64,000 bases of DNA from G963678095 sp963678095. Its GTDB lineage: Bacteria > Bacillota > Negativicutes > Selenomonadales > Selenomonadaceae. The position numbers and the translations under genes are program-made. Positions 26,801 through 35,405 of this stretch are shown piece after piece (the first letter of the stretch is position 1; the number at the start of each line of letters is the position of its first letter). The notes below the pieces were generated by a model. The model worked only from the letters and a program-made list of their open reading frames with translations. It was not told the origin of the DNA and ran no database searches. Location: NCBI GenBank assembly GCA_963678095.2, contig OY782746.1, positions 2,170,001-2,234,000 of the forward strand, in the 5' to 3' direction.

Positions 26801-28936
26801 GAAGAGGGGTGTGATAAAGTCAAGAACCGTCTGCAAAAAATGGGCTTTTCGCTAGACCGAGTGGAAATGCGGCCAGAATCGAGAGAATATCTCAGGGAAT
26901 ACAGCGATGTCGACATTGCCCTGGATACATATCCATATCCGGGGGGCGGAACGACGTGTGATGCGCTGTATATGGGGGTTCCCGTAATTACTCTGGCAGG
27001 GGACCGTCATGGATCACGCTTTGGCTACAGCCTGCTGCAAAATTTGAATTTGTTGGAGTGCTGTGCATTTTCTAAAGAGGAATATGTCACTCGTGCGGTG
27101 CAGCTGGCACAAAATAAAAAGCGATTGCAGCAATTACATGCGGGGCTTCGCGCACAGATGCAGGCTTCTCCGTTGCTGGATGGAGTGCTTTATATGAGTG
27201 AGTTGGAACAGGAATATATAAAGATTATAAAGCCATTTTGTTTACCAATAGAAAAAAACACGGATAACCTGTTGGCGCAGCTGCAGGATTTATTTTTGTC
27301 AGGAAACTGGGAGGCTGTTGTCCAGACCAGCTGTAGGGTTTCATTAGAAGCAGAGGGCAGCTCTACATTCTTTTCACTTTGGGCCCAGGCTTATTTTAAG
27401 TTGGGTGATTATGGACGTGGTATACAGGTAGCAAAAGAGGCCCTGGAAAATGGCTTTTGTTGGGAGCAGCCGGAATTTTTTATCCGCCTCGGGAATGCTT
27501 GCAAAGAAATCTTTGCTTATACAGATGCAGCAAAATATTTTTCTTTGGCCATCACTGGTTTAAAAAAAGTGGGGTTGGTATCGCAACAGGAACTTTTGCT
27601 AGAACTTAAACTAGCACAGGCACAATTGTTGGTTTCCTTAGGGGAGACTACAGAGGGCGCACAGCTCTATCAGCAGGTGAGTGAAGAGCATCCTATGGCA
27701 GGCAAGCGATATTCCTCTTATGGATCTTACTTATTGAGTCTCCATTATCAAGAGCAAGATGCCACATGGCTTTACAAAGAGCATTGCCGCTACAATGATT
27801 TTTTTCAAGAGATCGTGAAATATAAACATCATGCTTCGCGAGAACATAAAAAAATTCGGATTGGCTATTTGTCCCCGGATTTTCATCAGCATGTAATGTT
27901 CTATTTTTATCATGTACTTTTAGTCAAATATGATAAAACTTTGTTTGAAGTATATTGTTATAGCTTAGTTAAAGAGTCGGATAGCTTTACCGAATATCTG
28001 AAACCGTTTGTAACTGTATGGAAAGATGTGTCATCTTTAACAGAAGCTGAAATAGCAAAATCCATATATGATGATGAAATTGATATCCTTGTCGATTTAG
28101 CCGGACATTCTGCTGGATCGGGGTTAGCTTCGCTTGCTTATAAACCAGCGCCGCTTCAAATCTCCGGGCTCGGTTATGTCAATACAACGGGGCTTTCAAC
28201 GGTGGATTATTTTATCACGGATGAAATAGTAGATCCTCCTGAAGCGGGGGATAGGATGTTCTCAGAAAAGCTGTTGCGTTTGCCTAAGACTCAGTTTTGT
28301 TATACGGGAAGATCAGATGTCCCCTTGCCCTGTGAAGCACCTTTTCAAAAAAATGGCTATATTACCTTTGGCAGCTTTAATAATTTCGCTAAAATTACCG
28401 ATAATATGTTAGCGCTATGGTTAAAAGTGATGAAAGACGTAGAAAATTCACGCTTGCTTTTGAAATGTCAGATATTTGTAAGTCCACAGGCTGTAAAATT
28501 AGCCCAAGATCGTTTAGCTGATTTAGGCTATGATCTGAGCCGTATACTGCTTGTGCCGGCAACGGCTGATTACATGGAACAGTATTTATCGGTTGATATT
28601 GCGTTCGATACGTATCCTTATCCTGGCGGGGGCACAACCTGTGATGCGCTGTATATGGGCGTGCCGGTTATTTCTTTGTATGGCAAACAGCATGGAACAA
28701 GATTCGGGTATAGTATTCTAAAGGCTGTGGGAATTGAAGACTTGGCAGTAGAAACAGAGAGTGAATATATAGCCAAAGCCATTTCTTTAACAGCTGATGG
28801 GGAATTGCTAAATTTGCTTCATAAAAATTTGCGGCACATGATGCTAAACTCATCGCTGATGGATGAAAACGCATATATGCAGGATTTAGAAGAGGTATAT
28901 AAAGAAATTTATCGAAAGTCTAAGCAAGGGCTATAG
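23864..28936 (+). CDS. Three-headed GT41 (SPINDLY/OGT-like) glycosyltransferase with TPRs
   Basis: 1690 residues made of three consecutive modules of about 560 residues, each a short TPR region plus a full GT41 catalytic domain. Domain starts: RIGYISPDFRQHPVAYF near 211, RIGYISPDFRRHVVTFF near 769, RIGYLSPDFHQHVMFYF near 1329. Each keeps the DLSGH(T/S) block, the FNNF-x-K lysine corresponding to the catalytic Lys of O-GlcNAc transferase, and GG-x-TTC-x-ALYMGVPVI before HG(S/T)RFGYS. All three therefore look active. GT41 enzymes O-glycosylate Ser/Thr of proteins, and bacterial members near flagellin modify the filament. The start is GTG 23864, 9 bases after AGGAGAGG; ATG 23870 is possible. Confidence 0.9.
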   Translation: MGMLNRNVQTEAALLERSQHLFQAGKYGEAIVCTEEFFKNHTKSCDLLYIQAMCYMQLGEYQKGLAVTQEIKKIDQDHIGAYMAEAYIYKKQGRFIKEESLLRQIILHIEKLQLQEKSNCYQKSLSEAWSMLGSVYTVMGQPEKALEAFLSASHLELDEKKKIQEYSNALFVTNYMESIAREDMKKLHAGFQKFFSSMSYFPQFAEPKHVLRIGYISPDFRQHPVAYFILPLLKKFNKQRFEIYCYAANPPDDVTVRLQSMATKWRNIDGWESLEIAKLIYEDRVDILIDLSGHTKGSCLPVLAHKPAPVQVTGIGYFNTTGLAAVDYVLTDVFCDPPGNGIDEFTEKLIRLPYSHFCYAPLQVMPTPREAPVKRKGYITFGCFNNFNKVTDQILFVWQRILQRTPNSKLVLKSQIFDSEEGRGLVQSRLTGLGFHLESVELRGFSRDYLEQYKEIDIALDTFPYTGGATTCEALYMGVPVITLCGDRHGSRFGYSLLKNAGLDELIAIDKEEYVEKTLLLAHDSDLLDGLHQNLRNILMASDLMNEEKYVDSVEQAYQTIWQEKVAAQKMMQMSKAVFNDRKTRLFSCIAGREYRQAEALVKQLLQNKPDDKELLEVILGVYIETNQAAIAHEPLRRLNRLYPCDGYGLFLAARLDYMENKWVSTVKKAEYALQHCHNLTDEMKSLLYNILGAAYKDSGEANASISCYLRASQYSVTWQEKVADYSNYLFNLHYLSEISVEKMLAAHEQYNQFFTKIKPYVHQKRNRGKIRIGYISPDFRRHVVTFFSYALFKYYDRAVFEVTCYAKCEEDAISEQIRKQVDCWRNIKELEPREAAGQIFADGIDILFDLSGHTRNNCLPIMAYKPAPVQICGIGYFDTTGLKTMDYFLGDIYTDPVAEAQSSFTEQVLRLQHSHFCYVPPEDMPDCAAVPYKKNGYITFGSFNNFTKTTDEMLALWQQILDQVPDSRLLLKSKIFGSEEGCDKVKNRLQKMGFSLDRVEMRPESREYLREYSDVDIALDTYPYPGGGTTCDALYMGVPVITLAGDRHGSRFGYSLLQNLNLLECCAFSKEEYVTRAVQLAQNKKRLQQLHAGLRAQMQASPLLDGVLYMSELEQEYIKIIKPFCLPIEKNTDNLLAQLQDLFLSGNWEAVVQTSCRVSLEAEGSSTFFSLWAQAYFKLGDYGRGIQVAKEALENGFCWEQPEFFIRLGNACKEIFAYTDAAKYFSLAITGLKKVGLVSQQELLLELKLAQAQLLVSLGETTEGAQLYQQVSEEHPMAGKRYSSYGSYLLSLHYQEQDATWLYKEHCRYNDFFQEIVKYKHHASREHKKIRIGYLSPDFHQHVMFYFYHVLLVKYDKTLFEVYCYSLVKESDSFTEYLKPFVTVWKDVSSLTEAEIAKSIYDDEIDILVDLAGHSAGSGLASLAYKPAPLQISGLGYVNTTGLSTVDYFITDEIVDPPEAGDRMFSEKLLRLPKTQFCYTGRSDVPLPCEAPFQKNGYITFGSFNNFAKITDNMLALWLKVMKDVENSRLLLKCQIFVSPQAVKLAQDRLADLGYDLSRILLVPATADYMEQYLSVDIAFDTYPYPGGGTTCDALYMGVPVISLYGKQHGTRFGYSILKAVGIEDLAVETESEYIAKAISLTADGELLNLLHKNLRHMMLNSSLMDENAYMQDLEEVYKEIYRKSKQGL

Positions 28937-28948
28937 GAGATTTATTAC

Positions 28949-29992
28949 ATGGCAGAAATAGAAGAGAATAATATACTACAGTTTTTAGATTCTGGGAAAT
29001 TGGAACAAGTTATCTTGTTAATCGGCTGCGAAAATCTTCTTTATCCTATACGGCAGAAAATACCTAATGCTATAATTTATGTAACAGAAAAAGAGAATAT
29101 AGAAAATGAAGGAGGTTTCTTGTTATGTAAATGTCTGTCGGTACCACAGCAAGAAAAAATACGGTTTTATGGAAATAGCTTTGATTATATTGTTACCGGC
29201 GATAGTATAGAACAGTTGATAAATCCAGTGCCTTTTTTAAGGGCCTTACATTTTTATATTAAAGAAGAGGGGAAAGTGGTGGCTTCTTTTGGTAATGTAA
29301 GTCATTGGTCTGTAATCAATGAACTTATGAGTGGCCATTGGAAATATAAAAATGAAGGAATCATTAAAAGAAATGTTTTGAGGTTTTTTACTGCCGCTGA
29401 GATAATAAATTTATTTAAACAATCTCAATATAAGAACATTACATTTGCAGCAGTATATGACAATCCTCCGCCAGAGCTTTATGATCGGTTTATTCGCTGT
29501 GGTTTTAAAAACCAATATAATGATTTATCCGTCTGGCGATGGATCGTCTGTGGGGCTAAAAGCGATGAAAAGGTGAAGTTTTTACGCAGTTGTTTTGATG
29601 CCAGGATACGAGAAAAACTGGTATTTCTCTTGCGCCGCATTGAAAACGATATTGATTCAGCTGAAAATGTAAAGGAAATTTTGGAGGTTTGTAAAAATAA
29701 TACGATAGCGGAACCATATATAGCAGCTTTAATAGAAAGTGCGATTGCAAGTCCGGAAAAAGTTATTGTTACATTAGCGGTTCAGTTATATGAGAATGAG
29801 GCAAGAAAAAATGGCATCTTATTACTGGAAGCTGGACGGAAATTATACCCAGATTCATCGAGTATTATATTTTCTTTGGCGTCCTTGCTGTATTTAGAAA
29901 ATCATAAAAAACAGGCATTAGAGCTTTTGGAAACATATCAAGGGACGGATCAAGATATTTTGGAGCTTTATAAAAAGGTAAGGGATAAATAA
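28949..29992 (+). CDS. Degenerate methyltransferase-like protein, cassette copy 2
   Basis: 347 residues. The middle reads FDYIVTGDSIEQLINPVPFL and ASFGNVSHWSVINELMSGHW, matching a methyltransferase such as that in the 15587 protein (SIPNIMHISIIKDLLQGKW), but the first strand is VILLIGCENLL with no GxGxG. The shared module FLRSCFDARIREKLVFLLRR + IENDID follows, then about 80 extra residues with a TPR-like end (KNGILLLEAGRKLYPDSSSI) not present in copies 1 and 3. It overlaps the following GT2 gene by one base (TAATG). A probable structural partner; activity is doubtful. Confidence 0.65.
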   Translation: MAEIEENNILQFLDSGKLEQVILLIGCENLLYPIRQKIPNAIIYVTEKENIENEGGFLLCKCLSVPQQEKIRFYGNSFDYIVTGDSIEQLINPVPFLRALHFYIKEEGKVVASFGNVSHWSVINELMSGHWKYKNEGIIKRNVLRFFTAAEIINLFKQSQYKNITFAAVYDNPPPELYDRFIRCGFKNQYNDLSVWRWIVCGAKSDEKVKFLRSCFDARIREKLVFLLRRIENDIDSAENVKEILEVCKNNTIAEPYIAALIESAIASPEKVIVTLAVQLYENEARKNGILLLEAGRKLYPDSSSIIFSLASLLYLENHKKQALELLETYQGTDQDILELYKKVRDK

Positions 29993-30663
29993 TGCTGGAT
30001 GAAAATAAAATATGTTTTATAACCTGTGTTACGAATGATTTATATTATGAAGAAGCCCTGCTTTATTTACAGCAAATCAAACTTCCGGCAAATATGTCTG
30101 CAGAATATATCAGTATAAAAGAGGCAGCTTCAATGGCAGCTGGTTACAATGAAGCCATGAAGAAGAGCAACGCAAAATATAAAGTATATATGCATCAGGA
30201 TTTTTTCCTGACGAATAGAGATGCTGTAATAAAAATGTTGGAGTTGTTTAATGCGGATCAAACTATTGGGATGATCGGGCTGGCTGGCTGCATCAAAGTA
30301 CCGCCTTCTGGGGTGTGGTGGCAGGCAGATAGCGTTGGCATGATGTACCACAGTTGTGTGCCTGAAAGCATCTGCCAGATAGTATATGGCGACATTGACA
30401 GAGACTATGCCACCGTTCAGGCTATTGATGGAGTCTTTATGGTCACACAGTATGATATCGTGTGGCGTGAAGACATATTTCATGGCTGGCATTTTTATGA
30501 TATATCGCAAAGCATGGAGTTTTATCGTGCGGGGTATAAAATGGTAATTCCTAAGCAGGAAAGCTGTTGGGGGATTCATGCGACCGAGGATAAAAAACTA
30601 GATGATCGTTACAGGATACTACAAAAAAAATTTCTTGAAGAATATACTAAAGAAATTTTATGA
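29992..30663 (+). CDS. Small GT2-type glycosyltransferase, cassette copy 2
   Basis: 223 residues. Same family as 20626 and 44470: ICFITCVTNDLYYEEALLYL, KYKVYMHQDFFL, VQAIDGVFMVTQYDIVWRED and FHGWHFYDISQSMEFYRAGY, ending in ESCWGIHATEDKKLDD. The ATG overlaps the upstream stop, so the pair is translationally coupled. Cytoplasmic, no membrane segment. Confidence 0.8.
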   Translation: MLDENKICFITCVTNDLYYEEALLYLQQIKLPANMSAEYISIKEAASMAAGYNEAMKKSNAKYKVYMHQDFFLTNRDAVIKMLELFNADQTIGMIGLAGCIKVPPSGVWWQADSVGMMYHSCVPESICQIVYGDIDRDYATVQAIDGVFMVTQYDIVWREDIFHGWHFYDISQSMEFYRAGYKMVIPKQESCWGIHATEDKKLDDRYRILQKKFLEEYTKEIL

Positions 30664-30690
30664 ATATATAAGTCGAGGAGGCTGTTTAAT

Positions 30691-31569
30691 ATGGGAAAAA
30701 GTAGTCGCAAACTTGCTAAAAATAATGAGAAAAAACAAGGTGCGCAGAAAGAACTTTTGCTGCTGGAGGGCAAGAATCAGATTCGGGCGTTTCAGGCAGA
30801 TGGAGAATACGATAAAGCTTTAGAACAAGTCATTCTACTTTTGGACACGGCCAATTACGATGCAGAGGTTTTTTTTGCCGCAGCGGATACATACTTTATG
30901 GCTGGTGACTATGATCGGGCAGCAGTGTGGGTGAATAAAACATTAGAATTCGATCCAGCAAATATTAATGCGAGAATTTTATTGGCGCGTATTTGCATGG
31001 TACAAGAACGCATCGAGGATGCATTGAATATCGTGGAATTTGTTCTTCGTACGGGCGGGCAGGCTCTACCGCCGGCTGAAACGGGGCAAATAGAAGAAAT
31101 CCTCGACTATTTCCGGTATACACAGAATTTGATGGAACTGGCGCAAAGTCATCCCTATGTGGCAAATTTCATCGGGATTGCTAAAGTAGAAGATATCACT
31201 GCTGTAGAAGACGGGAAACATGAAGCGGAAAAAGCTATAGTAACAGATGCTGAAACAATGGGAACAAGTGTTAGCGGTCAAAAAACTCCTGTGACAATAA
31301 AAGAAGAGATTTTAAGTAAAGATATTTCTTTACAGGAAAAAATTGTACTGCTTAATTCTTTTGCCGGTGCATACTATTATGAACATAAAAATGAAGCGGC
31401 AAAGCTCCTGTTGTTGGCAGCAAAAGATATCGATCGGCAGAATGAGGAATCGATAAGAAATTTGGTGATGCTTGCGCTTGAGGAAAATGATAAATCCTTG
31501 GCCTTGGAATATGTGGCTGATCTGGGAATGACGGATTTTTCTTTAATAAAGATGATAAGAGATCATTAA
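30691..31569 (+). CDS. TPR-repeat protein
   Basis: 292 residues. A basic, coiled N-terminus (MGKSSRKLAKNNEKKQGAQK) is followed by about three TPRs (YDKALEQVILLLDTANYDAE, YFMAGDYDRAAVWVNKTLEF, ARICMVQERIEDALNIVEF). No catalytic domain. The C-terminal half is helical with another repeat-like pair. TPRs in this island sit next to or inside transferases, so it could present the acceptor protein to them. The ribosome site is GAGGAGG. It ends about 210 bases before the next gene. Confidence 0.75.
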   Translation: MGKSSRKLAKNNEKKQGAQKELLLLEGKNQIRAFQADGEYDKALEQVILLLDTANYDAEVFFAAADTYFMAGDYDRAAVWVNKTLEFDPANINARILLARICMVQERIEDALNIVEFVLRTGGQALPPAETGQIEEILDYFRYTQNLMELAQSHPYVANFIGIAKVEDITAVEDGKHEAEKAIVTDAETMGTSVSGQKTPVTIKEEILSKDISLQEKIVLLNSFAGAYYYEHKNEAAKLLLLAAKDIDRQNEESIRNLVMLALEENDKSLALEYVADLGMTDFSLIKMIRDH

Positions 31570-31780
31570 TGTTTATACAGCTCATTTAATCATAGGTTAA
31601 GAATCGATATAAATGCTATCTTCAGGAGTCTATGTATTTGGCAAAAACAAATAAATGAAAGTGAGAAATTTTATTTTGCTTATAGCCGCTTTCCTGAAGA
31701 TGTGCATTTTAAAAAAGGCAGTCTCAAAGCGATGAAGTTTCGATAACTAAAGCGTTGAAGGGAACAATAGAGGTGTGAAA
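31570..31780 (+). other. 211-base intergenic stretch with a 10-bp inverted repeat and a possible gene remnant
   Basis: ATCTTCAGGA (31618-31627) and its exact complement TCCTGAAGAT (31692-31701) lie 64 bases apart. The same stretch is open for 58 codons up to a TAA near 31745, without a start codon, and its last part reads protein-like (KFYFAYSRFPEDVHFKKG). It may be a decayed gene end; no clear promoter or terminator was seen. Confidence 0.35.
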
Positions 31781-33607
31781 ATGGGCGATGAGTTATATTT
31801 TTGTATAAAAAATATTCAAAACGCAATAGGACAGGGAGATTTAGCCGAAGCGGCAAAATTTATTGATGCAAATATTGAGAAATATGGGAATACCCCAGAA
31901 TTTTTAAAGGCGGAAGCCTTTTTTTGTATGCAGATTGAAGAATATGATGCAGCAATTTTGTTTTTTAAACAGACAGCAGAGATGACCCCGGAAGATGATG
32001 AGATTTATTTTTACTTGGCACAGTGTTATGAGAATAAACTTTTGAAAATGAATAATGATAAAGATGGAATAACGATTATAAACACCGATGATAAGAATGC
32101 CGTGGAGTATGATACGGAGCTTGATCTTTATAAAATAAGAGAACAGATGGAAGAATTAAATCTTGATCGAAAAGCTCCCTTGGTCAGTATTTGTTTTTTA
32201 GCTTATAATAATTTAGAAAGGTTAACCAAGCCGTCCATCGAGGCAATTTTAAAATATACACAAGATATAGATTATGAACTAATATTAATCGATAATGGAT
32301 CTACGGATGGAACCTTTGAATATTTTAAAAGGCTGCCGATAGAAAAAAAGAAAATTTATCGGGTAACAAAAAATATCGGGGGGATTTTTGGCTTTAGTCA
32401 AATTGAAAACGGATTTTATGATGGGTATATCCGTGGCAAATATATCGCTGTTGTACCTAATGATGTTTTAGTAACAAAAAATTGGTTAAAAAATCTGTTG
32501 CTTTGTGTCGAATCCTCACCAGACATAGGCTTGGCGACACCAGTAATGGATAACTGCAGTAATCTACAAACGATTCAGTTGAATTATAAAGATTTTGACG
32601 ACATGCAAAAAAAAGCGGCAGCCTACAATCAATCGGACCCGCGGAAATGGCAGGAACGGTTGCGGCTAATTCCTGTTGTAGCGTTAATGCCTCGTGCCGC
32701 AGCGCATAAGGCCGTTTTTTATGATAAGGCATTTATTTATAGCTTTTCCGACGACGATATGTCAATGTTACTTCGTAGATTTGGGTATAAACTAATGCTT
32801 TGCGGTGATACGTTTATTCATCACGAGGGCAGCTCCGTTGTGGGGAAAAATGCTAAAAAAAATGCGGAAGATTTAAGAAAAGGCAGAGAGATCTTTAAAG
32901 AAAAGTATTATGGGGTTGATGCCTGGGATGATGTGGCAAATTTTGAAGTAGACATGGCCAACCTGCTGCTAAACAATGGTACGGATCTTCGTTTTGACAA
33001 AGATAAGTTGCTTCAGGTACTAGGGATAGATGTGCGCTGTGGGACCCCCTTGTTAGATGTAAAAAATAGGCTTACCTTGAATGGGGATAAGCAAATGCAA
33101 TTATCGGCTTATATACAGGATGCCAAATATTGGCTGGATTTAAAAACTATTTGTCGCGGGATTGTGGAATGCGGACCAATAGAACAGGTAGAACAAAAAT
33201 TGTCAGGGCATAAGTTTGAATATGTTATTTGCGGGGAATTTATAGAACAATATAGAAATCCATTAATTCGCCTAGAGCAATGGATGTCCTTATTGCAGCA
33301 GGATGGGCGGCTAACTTTCAAATTACATAATTTCTCATACAAATCCAGCTGGGATGAGATCTGGGCAACGATGCAAATGAAGGGACTTTTCCAAAATGGC
33401 TTAGGCCCTCAAGTAAAGTCATTTGCTGAGAGAAATTGTTATCAGATTTCGTCTTTTGAATTTAGAAAGACTCGTGCGGATGAAGAAAACTGGCATATAT
33501 TAGAGCAGTCTCTGCAAAACCTGCAGCCAGATGAAATTTCGGCGATAAAAGATAGATATGATTTTGTTCGAGGCTATTATGTTGTTGTTTTAAAAAAAGT
33601 AGTATGA
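31781..33607 (+). CDS. TPR-GT2 glycosyltransferase with degenerate methyltransferase-like C-terminus
   Basis: 608 residues from ATG 31781 (AGAGG 7 bases before). Residues 1-90 are TPR-like (AEAFFCMQIEEYDAAILFF). The GT2 domain at about 125-370: LVSICFLAYNNLERLTKPSI, LILIDNGSTDGTFEYF, VVPNDVLVTKNWLKNLL, and FSDDDMSMLLRRFGYKLMLC. The C-terminal part (about 400-600) has FEYVICGEFIEQYRNPLIRL, like the methyltransferase-type cassettes, again without a glycine-rich SAM loop. So it looks like a fusion of the two cassette functions. It is followed by sugar-modifying genes. Confidence 0.8.
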   Translation: MGDELYFCIKNIQNAIGQGDLAEAAKFIDANIEKYGNTPEFLKAEAFFCMQIEEYDAAILFFKQTAEMTPEDDEIYFYLAQCYENKLLKMNNDKDGITIINTDDKNAVEYDTELDLYKIREQMEELNLDRKAPLVSICFLAYNNLERLTKPSIEAILKYTQDIDYELILIDNGSTDGTFEYFKRLPIEKKKIYRVTKNIGGIFGFSQIENGFYDGYIRGKYIAVVPNDVLVTKNWLKNLLLCVESSPDIGLATPVMDNCSNLQTIQLNYKDFDDMQKKAAAYNQSDPRKWQERLRLIPVVALMPRAAAHKAVFYDKAFIYSFSDDDMSMLLRRFGYKLMLCGDTFIHHEGSSVVGKNAKKNAEDLRKGREIFKEKYYGVDAWDDVANFEVDMANLLLNNGTDLRFDKDKLLQVLGIDVRCGTPLLDVKNRLTLNGDKQMQLSAYIQDAKYWLDLKTICRGIVECGPIEQVEQKLSGHKFEYVICGEFIEQYRNPLIRLEQWMSLLQQDGRLTFKLHNFSYKSSWDEIWATMQMKGLFQNGLGPQVKSFAERNCYQISSFEFRKTRADEENWHILEQSLQNLQPDEISAIKDRYDFVRGYYVVVLKKVV

Positions 33608-33622
33608 ATGGAAGGATTAAAC

Positions 33623-34864
33623 ATGGACGAAAATAAAAAATGTAGATTTTGCCATCAGGACTTACAGGATACATTTATTGACTTAGGGTTGTCCCCCTTG
33701 TCAAATGCATATGTAGCATTTGAGCATAGAGATTGTGGGGAGATGTCATATCCCCTTTATGTAAGAGTTTGTCGGCATTGCTTTTTAGTTCAATTAGAAG
33801 AGTTTGAAAATCCTCAAGCGATTTTTAAGGATTATGCGTATTTTAGCTCTTTTTCAACATCATGGTTGGCACATGCAAAGGCCTACACAGAATATATGAT
33901 GGAAAATTATGCAATTGGATCGCAATCACAAGTTGTTGAAATAGCCAGTAATGATGGTTATTTGTTGCAATATTTTAAAATGAGTAATGTCCCCGTATTA
34001 GGGATTGAGCCGGCAGAAAATGTGGCCGAGATCGCACGCAAGGAAAAAGAGATTCCAACCATCAGTGACTTTTTTGGTACTGAATTAGCTTTACGCTTAG
34101 TGGAGTCAGGGAAAAAAGCAGACTTATTATTGGGGAATAACGTGTTAGCTCATGTGCCAAATATCAATGATTTTGTTGAAGGCATGAAGATTTTTTTAGC
34201 TGATCATGGTATTGTTACAATGGAATTTCCACATTTGCTAAAACTAATCGAACAATCGCAGTTTGACACGATTTATCATGAACATTTTTCTTACCTTTCC
34301 TTCACAACGGTGCAAAAGATTTTTGCAGCACATGATTTACGTATTTTTGATGTGCAGGAGTGGCCCACACATGGTGGTTCTTTACGAATATTTGCTTGTC
34401 ATAACAATTCGAAAAAGTATATGGAAACTGCGATGGTACAGCAGATGCTAAGACAGGAAGCGCAAGCAGGCTTAAATGATATTAACGTATATAGAGAGTT
34501 TTCGAATAGGGCGAAAAAAATAAAATACGATCTTTTATCTTGTTTAATTAACTTAAAACAACAGGGAAAACATATAGCCGCCTATGGTGCCGCAGCAAAA
34601 GGCAATACGCTGCTTAATTACTGTGGTATCCAGCAAGAATTTATTGACTATGTAGTAGACCGCAATCCACATAAACAAAATATGTTGCTTCCGGGATCTC
34701 GCATACCAATTTACAGTCCAGAGAAACTTGCAGAAAGTAAACCAGATTATATATTAATTTTGCCATGGAACCTTAAGGAAGAAATTATGGAACAACTGAG
34801 CTATACAAAAGCATGGGGGGCAAAATTTATTTTGCCTATCCCGACAGTTGAGGTGATTGGGTGA
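33623..34864 (+). CDS. Sugar C-methyltransferase family protein (class I SAM)
   Basis: 413 residues from ATG 33623 (GGAAGG site; ATG 33608 lies in front of it). Architecture of NDP-hexose C-methyltransferases: an N-terminal zinc-binding domain with CRFCHQDL and CRHC, a central Rossmann methyltransferase with EIASNDGYLLQYFK, GIEPAENVAEIA and the segment YHEHFSYLSF, then a C-terminal domain with AAYGAAAKGNTLLNYCGI. Such enzymes typically add a methyl carbon at C3 of a nucleotide-linked 4-keto-6-deoxyhexose. This fits the CDP-4-keto-6-deoxyglucose route coded by the cytidylyltransferase and dehydratase genes in the island. The exact product is not known. Confidence 0.85.
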   Translation: MDENKKCRFCHQDLQDTFIDLGLSPLSNAYVAFEHRDCGEMSYPLYVRVCRHCFLVQLEEFENPQAIFKDYAYFSSFSTSWLAHAKAYTEYMMENYAIGSQSQVVEIASNDGYLLQYFKMSNVPVLGIEPAENVAEIARKEKEIPTISDFFGTELALRLVESGKKADLLLGNNVLAHVPNINDFVEGMKIFLADHGIVTMEFPHLLKLIEQSQFDTIYHEHFSYLSFTTVQKIFAAHDLRIFDVQEWPTHGGSLRIFACHNNSKKYMETAMVQQMLRQEAQAGLNDINVYREFSNRAKKIKYDLLSCLINLKQQGKHIAAYGAAAKGNTLLNYCGIQQEFIDYVVDRNPHKQNMLLPGSRIPIYSPEKLAESKPDYILILPWNLKEEIMEQLSYTKAWGAKFILPIPTVEVIG

Positions 34865-35388
34865 TTTTTCGGGAACTTGAGATAGCGGGCGTATTTCTTA
34901 TTTCACTTGAAAAAAAAGAAGACGATCGTGGATTTTTTGCCCGCAGTTTTTGCAAAAAAGAATTTGCAGCGGCGGGACTATGTACAGAATTTGTCCAAGG
35001 TAATCTGTCCTTTAACAAAAAGCGGGGGACATTGCGAGGGATGCATTATCAAAGGGAGCCTTATGGTGAAGTAAAGGTTGTTTCCTGTGTAAGTGGGGCT
35101 ATATATGATGTTGTCCTCGATATACGTCAGGAATCAAAGACCTTTGGGAAATGGCTGTCCATTGAGCTGACAATGGGTAATCGCAATATGCTATATATAC
35201 CGAAAGGGATAGCGCACGGTTTTCAAACATTACAAGATGACACTACCGTATATTATCAAATGGGAGAATTTTATGTCCCTGCTGCTGCTGCTGGAATTAA
35301 ATTTGACGATATGAGATTTAATATTAAATGGCCGCTTGACGATAAAATTGTATCGGATAAAGACATGAGCTATTGTTGTGGTAGATAA
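34861..35388 (+). CDS. RmlC-like sugar 3,5-epimerase family protein
   Basis: 175 residues; cupin fold of the dTDP-4-dehydrorhamnose 3,5-epimerase family. Markers: DDRGFFARSFCKKEFA, the catalytic-His segment RGTLRGMHYQREP, GAIYDVVLDIRQESKTFGKW, YIPKGIAHGFQTL, and a late Tyr (MGEFYVP). Starts with GTG overlapping the previous stop (GTGA). It probably epimerises a CDP-4-keto-6-deoxy sugar, perhaps after C-methylation, because no RmlA/B/D is present to supply dTDP-rhamnose. In RmlC the motif RGLHFQ is usual; RGMHYQ here is a conservative change. Confidence 0.85.
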   Translation: MIFRELEIAGVFLISLEKKEDDRGFFARSFCKKEFAAAGLCTEFVQGNLSFNKKRGTLRGMHYQREPYGEVKVVSCVSGAIYDVVLDIRQESKTFGKWLSIELTMGNRNMLYIPKGIAHGFQTLQDDTTVYYQMGEFYVPAAAAGIKFDDMRFNIKWPLDDKIVSDKDMSYCCGR

Positions 35389-35405
35389 TATGATGGAGGA
35401 GTTTT

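Noticed and set aside
31586..31610. Sigma-28-like TAAT ... CGATAT upstream of the 31781 gene
   Set aside because: The spacing is about three bases too short and the -35 is poor; not called as a promoter.
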